From NCBI RefSeq assembly GCF_051020985.1, contig NC_135003.1, forward strand, positions 8,053,501 to 8,117,500: DNA of 64,000 nucleotides, in the 5' to 3' direction. This document shows positions 26,595 through 38,250 of the stretch, in pieces (position 1 is the first letter of the stretch; every line of letters starts with the position of its first letter). The notes beneath the pieces were generated by a model that saw only the letters and a list, made by a program, of their open reading frames with translations, was not told the DNA's origin and searched no databases. The translations under genes were made by a program, and so were the position numbers. The stretch comes from Nomia melanderi (taxonomy: Eukaryota > Arthropoda > Insecta > Hymenoptera > Halictidae).

Positions 26595-26610
26595 TCTTTC
26601 TCCCTCATGT
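26518..26610 (+). repeat. Long pyrimidine-rich tract with pure (CT)n core
   Basis: About 90 bases of C and T, with a perfect CT dinucleotide core at about 26560-26588. It is the complement in kind of the purine tract at 26151-26298. Confidence 0.85.
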
Positions 26611-26638
26611 TCTTCCCTGCTCTACCCTCCCATCTCAC

Positions 26639-26660
26639 TTATCTATTTATCTATTTATCT
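26639..26660 (+). repeat. Short TTATCTAT-type octamer repeat
   Basis: About 2.7 copies of an eight-base unit (TTATCTAT) immediately after the CT tract. Confidence 0.65.
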
Positions 26661-27640
26661 TCTACGTCTGTCTATCTAATTACCGGACGAAAAGCGTAGT
26701 CATATTATATGGAGTTTCTCACTAATTAACCTTTCGGAGTTGAACGTATTGTGTGATCGTAATGGCGGAGAGAGAAGCTGGGTGATTTGTACTTCCACTT
26801 AGAGATTGCTCGTTAATATTACTAGGGGGAAAATGTGAGGGAGTCAAAAATGATGTTGAATTCATTTGAGATGATAATGAACTATTGACCAGGGGTAGTT
26901 GCGAAGAAAATTAATATTGCTGCTTGAGAATCTGATAAATTGCAATTATTGAAATTCTTATTCGAGAATGTTTTTGTCAATCATTTCAATTTAAAGACAG
27001 GTGAATATTAGGACGATATAAAACGCAATATTTGTACATTTAAACGAACGGGGATGCTCCACAGTTCTCTCTGAAATGGAAAAGAAGCGAACGAGATGTC
27101 GTAGTCTTTACTATTTTTTTCTCGCTCGGCAATCTTCCCTCGAGTTTTGTAGATACAGAGAATGTTTCAACACTTGGCCTCGAAAACCGGAGGGGTAGCA
27201 CGCTTTGCAGGCTCTACAACCTGAATACACACGGATTCGTTTCTTCGCCGTTTCTTTTTTCTTTCACCCGTGAATAAAGACCTCCCACATATTTCCGTGA
27301 CTTCCTCGGCCAGGTATCCGGCCCGAGCCACGGGACATCCTGTGAAAGGTCGCGCAAAACTGCGACCTCGGAGAGCTCTCCGATATTCACTTTCATGAGG
27401 TCGCTTCCTCGCAACTGAACGGGACATACTGTGTCGCTACAAGGTCTTTTTTTGGGGGGGATGTCCGCGGTTGGGGGTAAGAGTGCGACCTTCCGGCGTC
27501 CCGAGTCTCGTGGATCTATAGCCCTTCAACTCTAACTCGCCCCTTCCTGAAATTCCTTTCGAGGACCACCACGGGCAATCGAATTTTTACCTCGAATTTT
27601 CGATACGGGAACATTGCTTTGTAAAATTACAGAATTAACA

Positions 27641-28600
27641 ATAATAAAAAACGTTGCAACACAGAAGAAAATAAAAAAATCAACGGAAACGTTTGTGAAA
27701 AATTGAGTTTGTAGATTTGTAATTTTAATCACTAATAATGGATCAGGATTATATAACGAAGTTAATGGAAGTTTTTAATAATTGAAATGTAAGTAAAACT
27801 AGAACTCTTAAACGATTTATTTTAATATGAATCATTCGACTGTCCAAGAATATGAAAGTGTATTTGCGAAAATTTACAAGAATAAATAGAGTTTGTAAGG
27901 AAATTTTATGTACTGTTCTATTAGTGATTTCGGCCGTGACGTTTGACGCATGAGACTTGGCAGCGTCTGGCAACGAAATAAACTCGCCTTTCAATATTTT
28001 GCCAAATATTCTCGTGTTAACCATTAGTAAATCTGTTAAACGTCGACATTCCGTTTTAACGAGATGCAGAGAAATATTGAATTAAATATAGTTCCAGTCC
28101 TGTTAGCACGTTGAAAATTTCGGGCTGCACAAAAGCGAGGTTCCACGCATAAAGTTTATCTGCACTGATATTTAGTGAATCTGTCGGCTGGCTGATACAC
28201 GTTTTTCAAACTGAATATCACTAAAATGCTGACTCTACTCGCTCACGGACAATCCTTTTGAAGTTTTACAAATTATTACAGATGGAAGCATTATTTTCGC
28301 AAAAATTGTTTCTAATATTTTAGACTCACAAATACGTTGACGAATGAAAATTTGAAACTTCATAACATCTTCCACGAATATTTTATAAATCACCCACGAC
28401 ATTGAACAAGAGCACAATATCAGCTGTTTTTAAATTATCAGGGTAACAACTTCCTTTTCAATCCCATTAGAAACTATATTTCTTAAATATATTACATTGA
28501 AATTATTTGACAGGAACGAGTTTTATTTATGTAATATTCATAATCGAAATAAAATTTAATCTAAAATTTAGTACCTACTCGAAATTCTTAGGACAATATT
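27641..28600. other. AT-rich spacer
   Basis: AT-rich sequence with a 91-codon minus-strand frame (27749-28024) of unremarkable composition. I see no repeat, RNA gene or convincing exon. Confidence 0.55.
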
Positions 28601-30400
28601 TTTAGATGTTCCAAGAGTCGAAGAAAAGCTGTGTAAGCTTCGAAATCTCCGGATCTCGTGTTTAGCCGACAACCGAACGCGTTTGATGGTCGGGGATGAA
28701 GAATGGCGCGGCGACAACGGTTCAACGAAAATCAATTGGTATCTTTCGGTGTTCTTAGACGAGGTACGATCTCTAGGTTCGAAGTATCACGGTTGTTTCG
28801 CAGCGTTTATTTCCTTCATGCCATCGATGGTGCCCGAACTGACCTGGCTGTTCTCTTTCTATAAGAACTCTCTCGGCGGAGCCTCTCTATCCAGTATCAT
28901 GCTGAGCGAAGCGTGGTGCACCATAAATCTTCGCCCTGTTTTTACGTGTGTGACCCCCGGGCGACTATACCATTATTAGACACAGCTTTCAGCCTTTACC
29001 CCACCTAAGAATTTCACGAAACCGCACCGTAACTAAGCTTCTATAACTCACCGCGCTTCCTTCGCTTTCTGACGTTTATTGACCGGCCACGAATTTCCCT
29101 CATGTCCTTTTCGAAAACGCGGCTGAATTTATTGCCGCGTGTCAACAGCTTTGATGTCCCTCGCAACCGCTACCGTCTTGCCGTGTCCGATTTCTTTCGG
29201 GCCACGGTGCCTCCTCACCGATCGTTTGAAATCTTAACCCGCGTAAAAATTGGGAACGCTCGCTTTTTACCACGGTGCCGTGGTATTTTCGCTCCCCGAG
29301 AACGCACGCATTATTTCTGGACATGGTGTATCAATTTTCGAGTACGGTCAGAGAGTTCGCGTAAACACTACTACATTTTCAACGCCACACCAATGAAAAA
29401 TGAATCCGTTCAATCATAACCAAATGTTCCGCACGCCAAGAATAAGTGCATTCACAGCGAAGTTAAAAACATAAGAGAAGTCATTATTGGAGTTTAATTC
29501 CGTGACACAATTCTACGAATTCCCTACGAGTATAGCATTAACTAAAAAGACGAAGATCAATGTTTACTACATTACAAGATCAACACATCAGCAAACACAT
29601 TGTCTCGCGACGATACATCAAATCCCTTTCGACGTTCTCTTATTTCGTAAAAGAATGCCTACGAAACCCCTCTCGCAAGAGGCAGAGGTTAAAACGATAT
29701 ATGGACGAGCGCATGTCGACTGGTACGAGGAGCGACGTCGTCGAACAGAAGTAACTGTTCGTGCCCGCTTGCCCCCGTGAAAACACAAGTTCAGCTCCGA
29801 AAAACAAATCATAGCAGCACGCGGGTCGTCGAAATCCTCTCGGGCGCGCGCGGGCGTCCGCGCGACATGAAAAATCGCTGTTGCTTCCATAGAAAACTAA
29901 TAACGGGCTGCCACATCAAACGAGATTCCGGGAAATCATTACTCGGCCTGTACCCGGGGCCCTGCATCTACGAGCCGTAACGTTTAAACGGCTGATGCGC
30001 GCGAGAGGTGGCGGCGGCAGTGGCAGCGGTGCGGCGGTGGCGATCCAACAGCCCCCACAGGCTCTCCCTCTCTTCGCCCTCTAACCCTCTCTCGGCCCCG
30101 CGAGTAACGTCCCGAGTAATATTACGATGACAGTAATTGCCGCTTTGATCAATGCAAACCCAGCCGCGAGTAGGCAGCCCGTCACGCCACCGGGATTCAA
30201 CGCGATCCTTTCCGGCCTACTCGACCGTACCGCGGATGTACCGCCTATATACCGCTTTATCCTGCACAGGATCTTGATCCGCTTTATCGATTCCACCCGT
30301 TCGCTTTGAACCTTTTTGCCTGATTTCGCCCCAACGCGTCGAGGTCTTCCCGCCGCCTCCGTAGATTTCGTATTTTATTGTGCTGGCCTGTTCGTGCGTT
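28601..30400. other. CpG-rich non-coding block
   Basis: CpG-rich, with several overlapping frames of 60-105 codons. None has a recognisable domain or flanking splice signals. It includes a near-perfect inverted repeat at 29268-29285 and a GGC/GGT-rich patch at about 30006-30040. Confidence 0.5.
29268..29285. repeat. Inverted repeat, 8-base arms
   Basis: TACCACGG and CCGTGGTA are separated by two bases (TG). It could be a dimeric protein-binding site or a tiny hairpin. Confidence 0.7.
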
Positions 30401-31349
30401 TGATATATTGGGGTATGATATTTTTGGAGCTGGTAATTGGTACGGATGAAGTTCGCGCTGGTCTCTTTGAAATGGAATTGCTGGTTTTGGTGCTATGCTT
30501 TTATAAATATTTTATTGTTCAGGGTACATCGAGCGGTAATTTATGTTTGTGAAGAAGATTACCGTTTAAAATTAATATTCATCTCGTGTAGTACGTGGAG
30601 AATGGAATATTTAGGACAATACTATTTTATTCCAATACAGCGCGATAATGGGATTTTAGTTCCTGTCACAATACCATGAGTTATTGGATTTATATTTCAT
30701 TTAATTTTCCATATGCTGGATTAATAACTTATTAAGACGACTTTCAGAAAACTGAATAATTCATTGGAAGTATTAACGATGAGGTAATGGACTTATGTTT
30801 AATTATGTTTTTGATGGGGCAGTAATTCGAAAAAGTCTTCGTGACAAATTCCATTTAATTAAAGCACACTCAGAAAATTACGTAAAATACCTAACGTTCA
30901 CGTTAATCAAGTTTAGAATTTGAAGGAATTCTCGTCCGAAAAGGGTCAACGTATAAACAGTCAAATGCGACGATATTGCCTGTTTACGCTTGGATTATAC
31001 GAATTCGGGTCGAGAAGAAAGCGGCCAGAGTAGCGGCTGTCTATAAAGCCGTAAAATGGCCACTCGATAACACTAAAATTATCAAATCGGTGTTGCACGC
31101 GTAGTAGCGAGTATCCGCGTCCCTGAAGAAGTGTCGGCGCTCGGGATACTCGGGTTTCGAATAATGGAAAATTTAAATACAGCACGCTCGTAAAACGGGA
31201 AATATCTTTATTGGCAACAGCGGCGGCAGGAACGAGACGGTTTAAGAATTACGATCATGGAAAATCGTCGATGCTATTAGGAACGGCGGGATGACGGTTG
31301 ATGGGAGCGCAGGGAAATCGAAGCCATCGACCGAGACTGATAGTTCCCT

Positions 31350-31432
31350 TCTACCACGTCCACCATTCCCCCTTTCTCCTACTCCCGTTATCATTCCCCT
31401 CCCCTCTCCTCTCCTCTCTTTTCCTTCGTCTT
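31350..31432 (+). repeat. Pyrimidine-rich tract
   Basis: Irregular run of CCCCT/CTCCT groups, mostly C and T, inside a CpG-rich block. Confidence 0.6.
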
Positions 31433-32263
31433 TGACCCGCGGTTTTATTTGCGGCGGAATAAATAAAAATTTACGAGCAATTTACGGAGGGTCCTCAGCC
31501 AGGTCAGGGGGATCCATCAATTTACTCCGAAGTGCTCGTTTGGCGCGCAGGCTACAAAATCGTCGACGAAGTTCTCTTTATGAAGCTAGAATAGATTAAT
31601 GCTCTCGTTTGTTCGGTAATGGCCCCGATAAATTATCTTAATAGCTCGAGGCGGCTATAAATATATTCCTCAGTTCCTGCGCTCTTACGCTTGTTTTCCT
31701 GGTATATCGCTGTCTCTCCGCGTGCCGTCGAACTGCCATGTTTTCCGTGTCACTAATTCTAAGAATGAGCGAGATACGAAACGGGGGTGGTGCGGCCTGG
31801 AGGGGGAGAACGGGGACGAAGGAACCAGCCCGAACAAAGGCGTTCGGTGTAAACGATGTCGTTTTGGCACCGGTATGAATTATTTCTACTTACTCGCGCC
31901 GCCGCCATTGTCGTGTCGTTAGCTCGCTCTTCCAACCTAAATGCTAGACGTCGTTGCCGTCTCAGCGGCACCCGGCTCCTTCGATACGAATTATCGATTG
32001 CCCCTCGCATCTGCACCCTTTATAACCGTGCCCCCCTCACACCGATACTCGAGTGAGCGAGAATATAACTTTAAGAATATTGCGAAGACCTGTGGTTTCG
32101 TTTGAGGAGTGTCATTGAAATAATAGTGACGATTCACTTGGTTCTTTGGGTTAGGTTTCGTGTTATTTGGGTAGTAAAGGTGTGCAATGATGATAAATAG
32201 AATTTGAAGAATGATGTTCTTGTGATCAAATGAGTTCTTATATTTGAATAGCCATTGTGGAAT

Positions 32264-32295
32264 TTATATTATATTATATTATATAATTTATTTAT
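32264..32295 (+). repeat. ATATT pentanucleotide-type repeat
   Basis: Short run of the unit ATATT followed by TATATAATTTA. Simple AT repeat. Confidence 0.7.
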
Positions 32296-34830
32296 ATCGT
32301 GGTTTTCTGCGAGCTTATAAAGTTTAAAAAGTAATTTGAGCTTTTGTTTTATCGAAGTACTCCTGCTAGATTCTGTGTCTGCCCGTTATTGACTAATTCT
32401 ACTTACGTAACACCATTGACAAAATTTGACAGTGATGTAGCGTTATTTCCCTTTATAATGATATTACATTGAAATCTTATCAATTAAAAAACAAACTTAT
32501 TCATTTGTTAATCCGTTTATCAATAAATTAATATTAATATTGTATACACCAGTTCAGAACCACTTCAAAAATTAACAAGCTCTAAGAGGAAAGATTTGCC
32601 ATAAATATGAATATTCAAAAATAACCTACCCCAACCCGCCCAAACTATCGTGTTAATTATTCGAACGGTAATCAAATTAACCGAATTAGACGGTTCGCGC
32701 GACGAGATCAAATGAAAATGAAAACGAGAGGCTTAATATACATGTTTCAGCGGTAGACAGCGTATGCACCAGCATTTGGCAGAAATTAGGTTGGTAATGC
32801 ATCAAGTGCCGGTCTCGGCAGCACTTAATGCCGTAAAGTTGTTTGATGGCACCGCTATCACCCCTAACAGTTCCTAACAGTTCAACGCACAGCTCACGTT
32901 GCGCCCCGGAGTCTGACACTGCAACCGTGAGTTATTCACTTAATGCGGCCATTACGCGCTCCTCGATGGCGCTTCATCCTGATTTACTTGACAAGCATTT
33001 ATTGCTTCTATCTCGGCTAGCGATATTAAACCCTCTGCTCGCGTTTCCTATGTACGAACGTTACACGCTTCTCCACCTACGCGGCCGAGCCCTCGGTATT
33101 GGCTTAGCGAACTGCATCGGGGAAGGATGATCGTCATCGTATGTGTAATCATGGCGCGGCCGCCACGGAACGTTTGCTGAATTCCGGGCTCGCGTCTAAA
33201 TTCTAATGGCCCCTCTGTCCGGCATTCGTGTTTCACTCCTGATTCAACCGATGTTCATTTTCATGCTTACCGTTACTACACCTCGTCCGCATCTTTGTGT
33301 CAAAAGTAAGAACAATCCTGTCTCCGAGAAAACGTTTGAAAAGGACTAAGGAATTTCGGTAAAGCTCAACTTTTTGTTTCTATTATTTGAAAGTTAATGA
33401 AAGTTTTGATACACCGGATGAAATTTTAGATTATATCGAAATATTCGAGTTTCTATTATTATTCCTCGAGAGAATCTTTATTATTACTACCCTACCCTTT
33501 AAACGCAGGAACTACAGATTCATTTAGAACATTCATATCCACGGAAGGCACAGTGACCTCTCTCTCATCCCTAGCAACCCTCTTATCCCGAAGACCGCTC
33601 GAGTTTCATTACGATGATTCCAAGGCAAATCAAAAGCCAAACAATCAGAAAACCGCGCACACGAATCGGGTATGTAAATCCGAAGGTCTCTTAAAGGAAA
33701 TCGTGGCAACTGACACAAACGTTCCTCCGAGAGGAAAAGAAGGGTATGTAGGTGAGAGGGTTGAAGACGCAGTCAGAATTCGCGGGGAGAGAGAGCACGT
33801 GCCCGCGACGATCCCGCTGTAGTGCACGAAATTTCCGATGAAAGCGTTACCGGCAGTGCGCGAAACTCGCGAGCGTAAATTTTAGCCGGTGGTTGGCAGC
33901 TCGGCCGTCCTTTGCAATGCGTAGCATCTCTCGTCGTCGTAGCGCCTCGGTTGAAACCTCGTAAACCCGGGAACGACCAATTAAACGAAACGAGCAGCGC
34001 ACTGATGCACTCTCTGGCTGGTTGCCTGCCTGCTGGCATTACCTACAGGTTATACGACTCGCGAAATTACCCTCAAATTACACAGTTGGTACCGATGTGT
34101 GTACTCCCCCCCCTGTGCCCGGCTCTGTATACTTACGGCCGGATAACAACCGGCCTGCTAGCAACGCCACTACGCCCGAGAAACTCTCCGCCTTCTCTCT
34201 CTTGCCTAACCCCTTACCTTTTTGCTTGTCTCTCTCCTTCTGGTCGCTATCAAACTTCGACTGAAGCTCCGGACGAAAAACGGCCCAGGCGAATGACGAC
34301 TCCGGGCTCTCCCCCCCCTGCCCTCACTGTTTTACTCTGCCTCTTTCTTTCTTTCTATCTCTCTTTACTCGCGGAGCTTCCACGGCCGAGAGCTATACTC
34401 TCCACCGCTTATTCGATCATCGGTTGCACCGCGAAGAAAGTGACGGTTATGGAAGGTATTCACGCGCATTCGATTTGACTTAACCCGGCCCCGAGATCGT
34501 TCCGGGAACCTATAAACTTCCCGCTCTTTCAGCTGGCTCGAAACGCTTTTAACCGGCCCGCGCTATCGTTCTAACGTCCGCGGGACCGCCACACCGTCCG
34601 CGTGTTTTTCTCGTTCCCTTGCGCTTGCGCGCGCGCGTTCACGCAATAACAGGGGTTTCTTGGAAATGCATTTTGCGCGCGGTGTTGCAAAGAGGCGTAT
34701 GGTTTTCGGTGTTTTGTGTGGTTTTGGAAAGAATTGTTGATACGTTTGGGACGTTTCAGTCGGTGCGATCGAAGCTGGGAATGGTTGAGTTGCTTTCGAA
34801 ATTTTGGATTTTCGTGTGACGAGTGTGAAT

Positions 34831-36530
34831 GCGAGTAATGAGTATGTTGGATTTGGATTTGGTTTGTGGTATATGAGAAAGTTGTGGTAATATTTTGAAA
34901 TATGTAAATTTGTGGAATATAATTATTATATTTTCTTTCTGTAAAAATGTTTATTGAGTACTTCTTTTTTGATATTTTAATACGGGGTATTATTAAGAAA
35001 TAATTTCAAATAAGAACTATTTTCTAATCTATTAATGAGACACGAAAATAATACAAAAGTGGTTTTATAATGTTATATATTTATTGAAGCATGAATAAAT
35101 TCATGACAAGCAAGCTGGAATGAAATTATTTATTTGTCTGGCAGTGTGGCTCAGCAAAATATAATGGTTTGTCGACTTAATAACATTTAATTCCATCGGG
35201 AGGCTTCATTTTTTTCCTTCTGTCACATTGAAATCGTCTTGAAAGAAAAACCTGCTAATGATACCCATACTTCTTGGAACACTATACTTAGCATTCGTTA
35301 CCGTCACGGATGATCAACTAGTTGCGAGGAAAATGACGGTTGTGAAGAACATTCTGAGAACCTATAAACTAAACCCACTCAACTCTATTAGATCTAATCA
35401 GCAGTCTGACGGATACATTTCGGGTTCACTGAAATCCACGCTGTCGAATATGCACATGTAACGTGTCTGATAACTGATACGAACATTCAATTAAAAATGT
35501 TATGAACGTAAACCACATCATTAATTCGCTTGTTATTTTCACTTCCAATTTTAAACAGTACCGATCGAAGTGCAAATTTGTGAAACAGAATAAATTCTAT
35601 AAGGGTTTTTATTGTATAAGTTACTAATAGATATCTATATATAGATGTCTAAACCTAGTTATTTGATGAACTCGTTAGAGGCATCAGAGGAGTTTAAAAT
35701 TCAGCTCGATGAATGTGTAATTTATTCCACAGTTAATTCGACCACAGTACGAACTGTTTTCATTAATTCTGTTATTAGTATTAACATAACATTATTACCC
35801 TCTTGTTTTATAATCTGTTTTTGACTTTGCTCACTATAATTATTTTACTTTTAATGATTTCCCATCGAAGAATGCTTGAGCATAGAAAAATGCGGATCCA
35901 TTTATAGTAGGTTGTATTTCTCCTAGTATTTGTCTTTAATCGATAACTGAATAACATTCATATTAATAATATTCATCAAATAAGATTGAACTGAAATATT
36001 CGCTACGGACCTCCCGACATTATGTATAATGCAGAGGGTAGGTAATTATATTTAAGTATATAATTTAATATACTGCACCAGCATACGATCCACGTCTAAA
36101 ATGTTTGATAAAAATTGCGATAATTGTGTCCTTTATGAGATGAGCAAAACAATTGTTCAAGATTACTATAATTACGTCTGTGTACGTAGATATTAGCAGT
36201 AATAACTATCCAAGAACAAACTAAAATAAATATCATTCTATACATTTATGTAGGATATAATTAAATACACACAGCCACGTTATACAGAATGAATTTTTAC
36301 TTTGCGTATTCATCATTTGTCCTCATAAAAATGGCACTAATAGACATTTTAACATAATCACCAGAAAATTCAAAATACATCATTCAAATCCAGTATTCAT
36401 GGGAAATTTAAAAGCACAAAAAAGATATATTAAATAGGCAATGCTGCTTTTAAGGTTAGGACAAATCATTTTCTATGGTAATTCTATTTCCTCAATCAAA
36501 CCTCCAAAATGTTGGATCTGCATAAAGATT
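34831..36530. other. AT-rich tract
   Basis: AT-rich throughout. It contains the short frame at 35258-35461 (listed separately), a 7-base-arm palindrome CATGAATAAATTCATG at 35090-35105 and a TAGATATC/TATAGATG palindromic patch near 35630-35655. Nothing else is supportable. Confidence 0.55.
35258..35461 (+). CDS. Possible small secreted or anchored peptide, 67 codons (unrecognised)
   Basis: ATG-initiated frame of 67 codons with a hydrophobic N-terminus (MIPILLGTLYLAFVTV) that could act as a signal peptide or anchor, followed by a basic, polar tail rich in Asn, Ser and Lys. It sits alone in an AT-rich tract. A pyrimidine-rich stretch lies about 20-45 bases upstream, but no CAG acceptor is at the right place. 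The length is easily reached by chance. I do not recognise the product. Confidence 0.1.
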   Translation: MIPILLGTLYLAFVTVTDDQLVARKMTVVKNILRTYKLNPLNSIRSNQQSDGYISGSLKSTLSNMHM

Positions 36531-38250
36531 CGCGGCCAGTAGATAATAAATAAAGAAGGATCATCGAAAAACCGTGGAATGCTACGATGAATTCATTAAC
36601 GACAATATGGAACGATCGGCAAAAAGAAATGGAATGGAATGGCGGTGGTGGCACGTCCAGTTGATCCTCTTGCGTGAGGCAGAAGAAGGGCTCCTCTCCC
36701 GGATGGCTTCTTTGTCCATATGAATTCCCGATTCGGCGAAGCGCCGAGTCCCTCCGAAAATGTTACAGCCGGAGAGCATCCACGTCGTTCTCGTCGAATA
36801 CATTAGTGATTCCTAGCAGGCGACGCGCCGTAATGAATGTTTCCGGTGACAGCCGACAGCGGAGAATGCCTTCCGCGACAAACAATGCGCTCCTCTGTTC
36901 ATCGATGCCGCTTCCACCCCGGTGTACGCCTTTCTCTCTTCTTTCTCTGTGTGCGAGCCGGTAACATTTCGCCGCCAAAGAGATTCGTCGCCACCCTGCA
37001 CCGTTGAAATTCATGCGGCGGTTCTAATCCAAAGACCCCGCGCTTCCGATGCCACCGGTTACGTTAATTGGACGATACGCCCGCGAGTTTGCCAAAAATT
37101 GTGAAAATTGCAATCGAATTTTGAATTCGTTTGATCCGAAAGTAGCAACTGTTTTCAAAAGGGGAATAAAAGAGAATCAACTTTGCATTTTGAAGAACCT
37201 AAATATAAAATAAAAGGAGAATTTAATCAATCACCTGTTCTTTAAGCTCCGTCTTTCATGTTTCGCAACACCTCTTTTGTGAGGCATTCAAATGCTCTTG
37301 AAAATATTGAATACAAACGTTATTTACACTAAACGATCGATTATACGAGAAGAGGAACAATTCTTCTTCGCATAATTGAAACAATCCCAACGCAAATTAT
37401 GCGTATAAAAAATAAATCTGCAACAATAAACATTCTGTTAGCAACAAATACCTTTGAAAACTCCAGTCCATTTAATGCGATATTCAACGAATTACCATTC
37501 AAACACAGGAGAACTGTTCGCACGAAACGATCGCGCAGACAATACCGTGCAGATACAATCGAAGAGATGACGGGTACACGCGCGCATATTTGCGCCCGCG
37601 AGAAATAAACGTTCGATCAGTAGTTCCGGATCAAACCGGTGACACGGTTCGCGTTTTCGGAACGGGAAACCGCATCGGAATATCAAAAGGACCGGGATCG
37701 GTAATGCTACGGTTTCGAAACCGAAAGAGCTCCGTAGATATCGCGCGCCCCGGATTTGGGACGATTACATTGTAGGAGGTCTTAACATATCGTCGTCCCA
37801 AAATTGGCCGATCTGTTAGCAATGCGGTATGCATGCATACGAGAAACGGGGCGCGAAACTGCACTTGTGGTCTTCGTTCGGCGATGCTTGTACGTTCACA
37901 TTTCGAACTCCAACCGGCGCGATTCGATGCCGGAATGCCCGACCACTTGTGGGGGCCACTCAATACCCACCAAGTCCATTTCCATTGTTACCGGTTATAT
38001 CGGTAGCCAGTCCGCGAGAATTCCGAACCCTTGTGTGTGCGCGCGGAGATTCGATTCAGCCCGTATTTCGCAATATTCTCTCCGCAGTTCCTACGGCTTG
38101 CATTGCTCGAATTATTTCCACGGTATTTTACGACCGCGGCCGTATTAGACACCTTGTAATTGTTCGACGGATCATCCGGCGCCACGCTTTAAATTATGCG
38201 GCGATTATTTTTTGTATTTTATTGGTAACTTTTGTTTTTTTGGGAATCCT
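36531..38250. other. CpG-rich non-coding block
   Basis: CpG-rich at about 36530-37110 and 37480-38210 with an AT-rich gap between. Frames of 60-143 codons occur on both strands without protein-like features. It contains a cluster of AACCG/CGGTT half-sites at 37634-37723. Confidence 0.5.
37634..37723. promoter_or_regulatory. Cluster of AACCG half-sites with a 14-base palindrome
   Basis: Five AACCG or CGGTT half-sites occur in 90 bases: 37634-37638, 37645-37649, 37668-37672 and both arms of the perfect palindrome CGGTTTCGAAACCG at 37710-37723. The first pair overlaps AAACCGGT, close to the Grainyhead consensus. Binding is inference. Confidence 0.3.

Larger units (their letters stand above)
24101..27640. 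other. CpG-rich block with opposed purine and pyrimidine tracts
   Basis: CpG-rich at about 24120-26600 and 27050-27620, with AT-rich sequence between. It contains (CG)7 at 25509-25522, a purine tract (26151-26298), a pyrimidine tract (26518-26610) and an ATCT/ATTT run (26639-26660). The 130-codon frame crossing 26327-26725 is made mainly by the CT run. Confidence 0.5.
30401..34830. other. Mixed sequence, CpG-rich from 30.96 kb with an AT-rich gap
   Basis: AT-rich at 30401-30950 and 32060-32640. CpG-rich at about 30960-32060 and 32640-34830. It includes a pyrimidine-rich stretch (31350-31432), a short TATAT/ATTAT run (32264-32295) and a tandem decamer (32863-32882). The 188-codon frame at 33912-34478 is rich in Pro, Ser, Leu and Arg, as expected from GC-rich random sequence. 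No gene is recognised. Confidence 0.5.

Noticed and set aside
26327..26725. 132-codon plus-strand frame
   Set aside because: More than half of it is produced by the CT and ATCT simple repeats.
33674..33684. GTAAATCCGAA, as in miR-100
   Set aside because: The 5' seed does not match and no hairpin is visible.
33912..34478. 188-codon plus-strand frame
   Set aside because: Pro/Ser/Leu/Arg-rich as expected for GC-rich random sequence, with no motif or splice signals.
35139..35149. TGGCAGTGTGG, the first 11 bases of miR-34
   Set aside because: The match ends there and no hairpin partner is present within 100 bases on either side.
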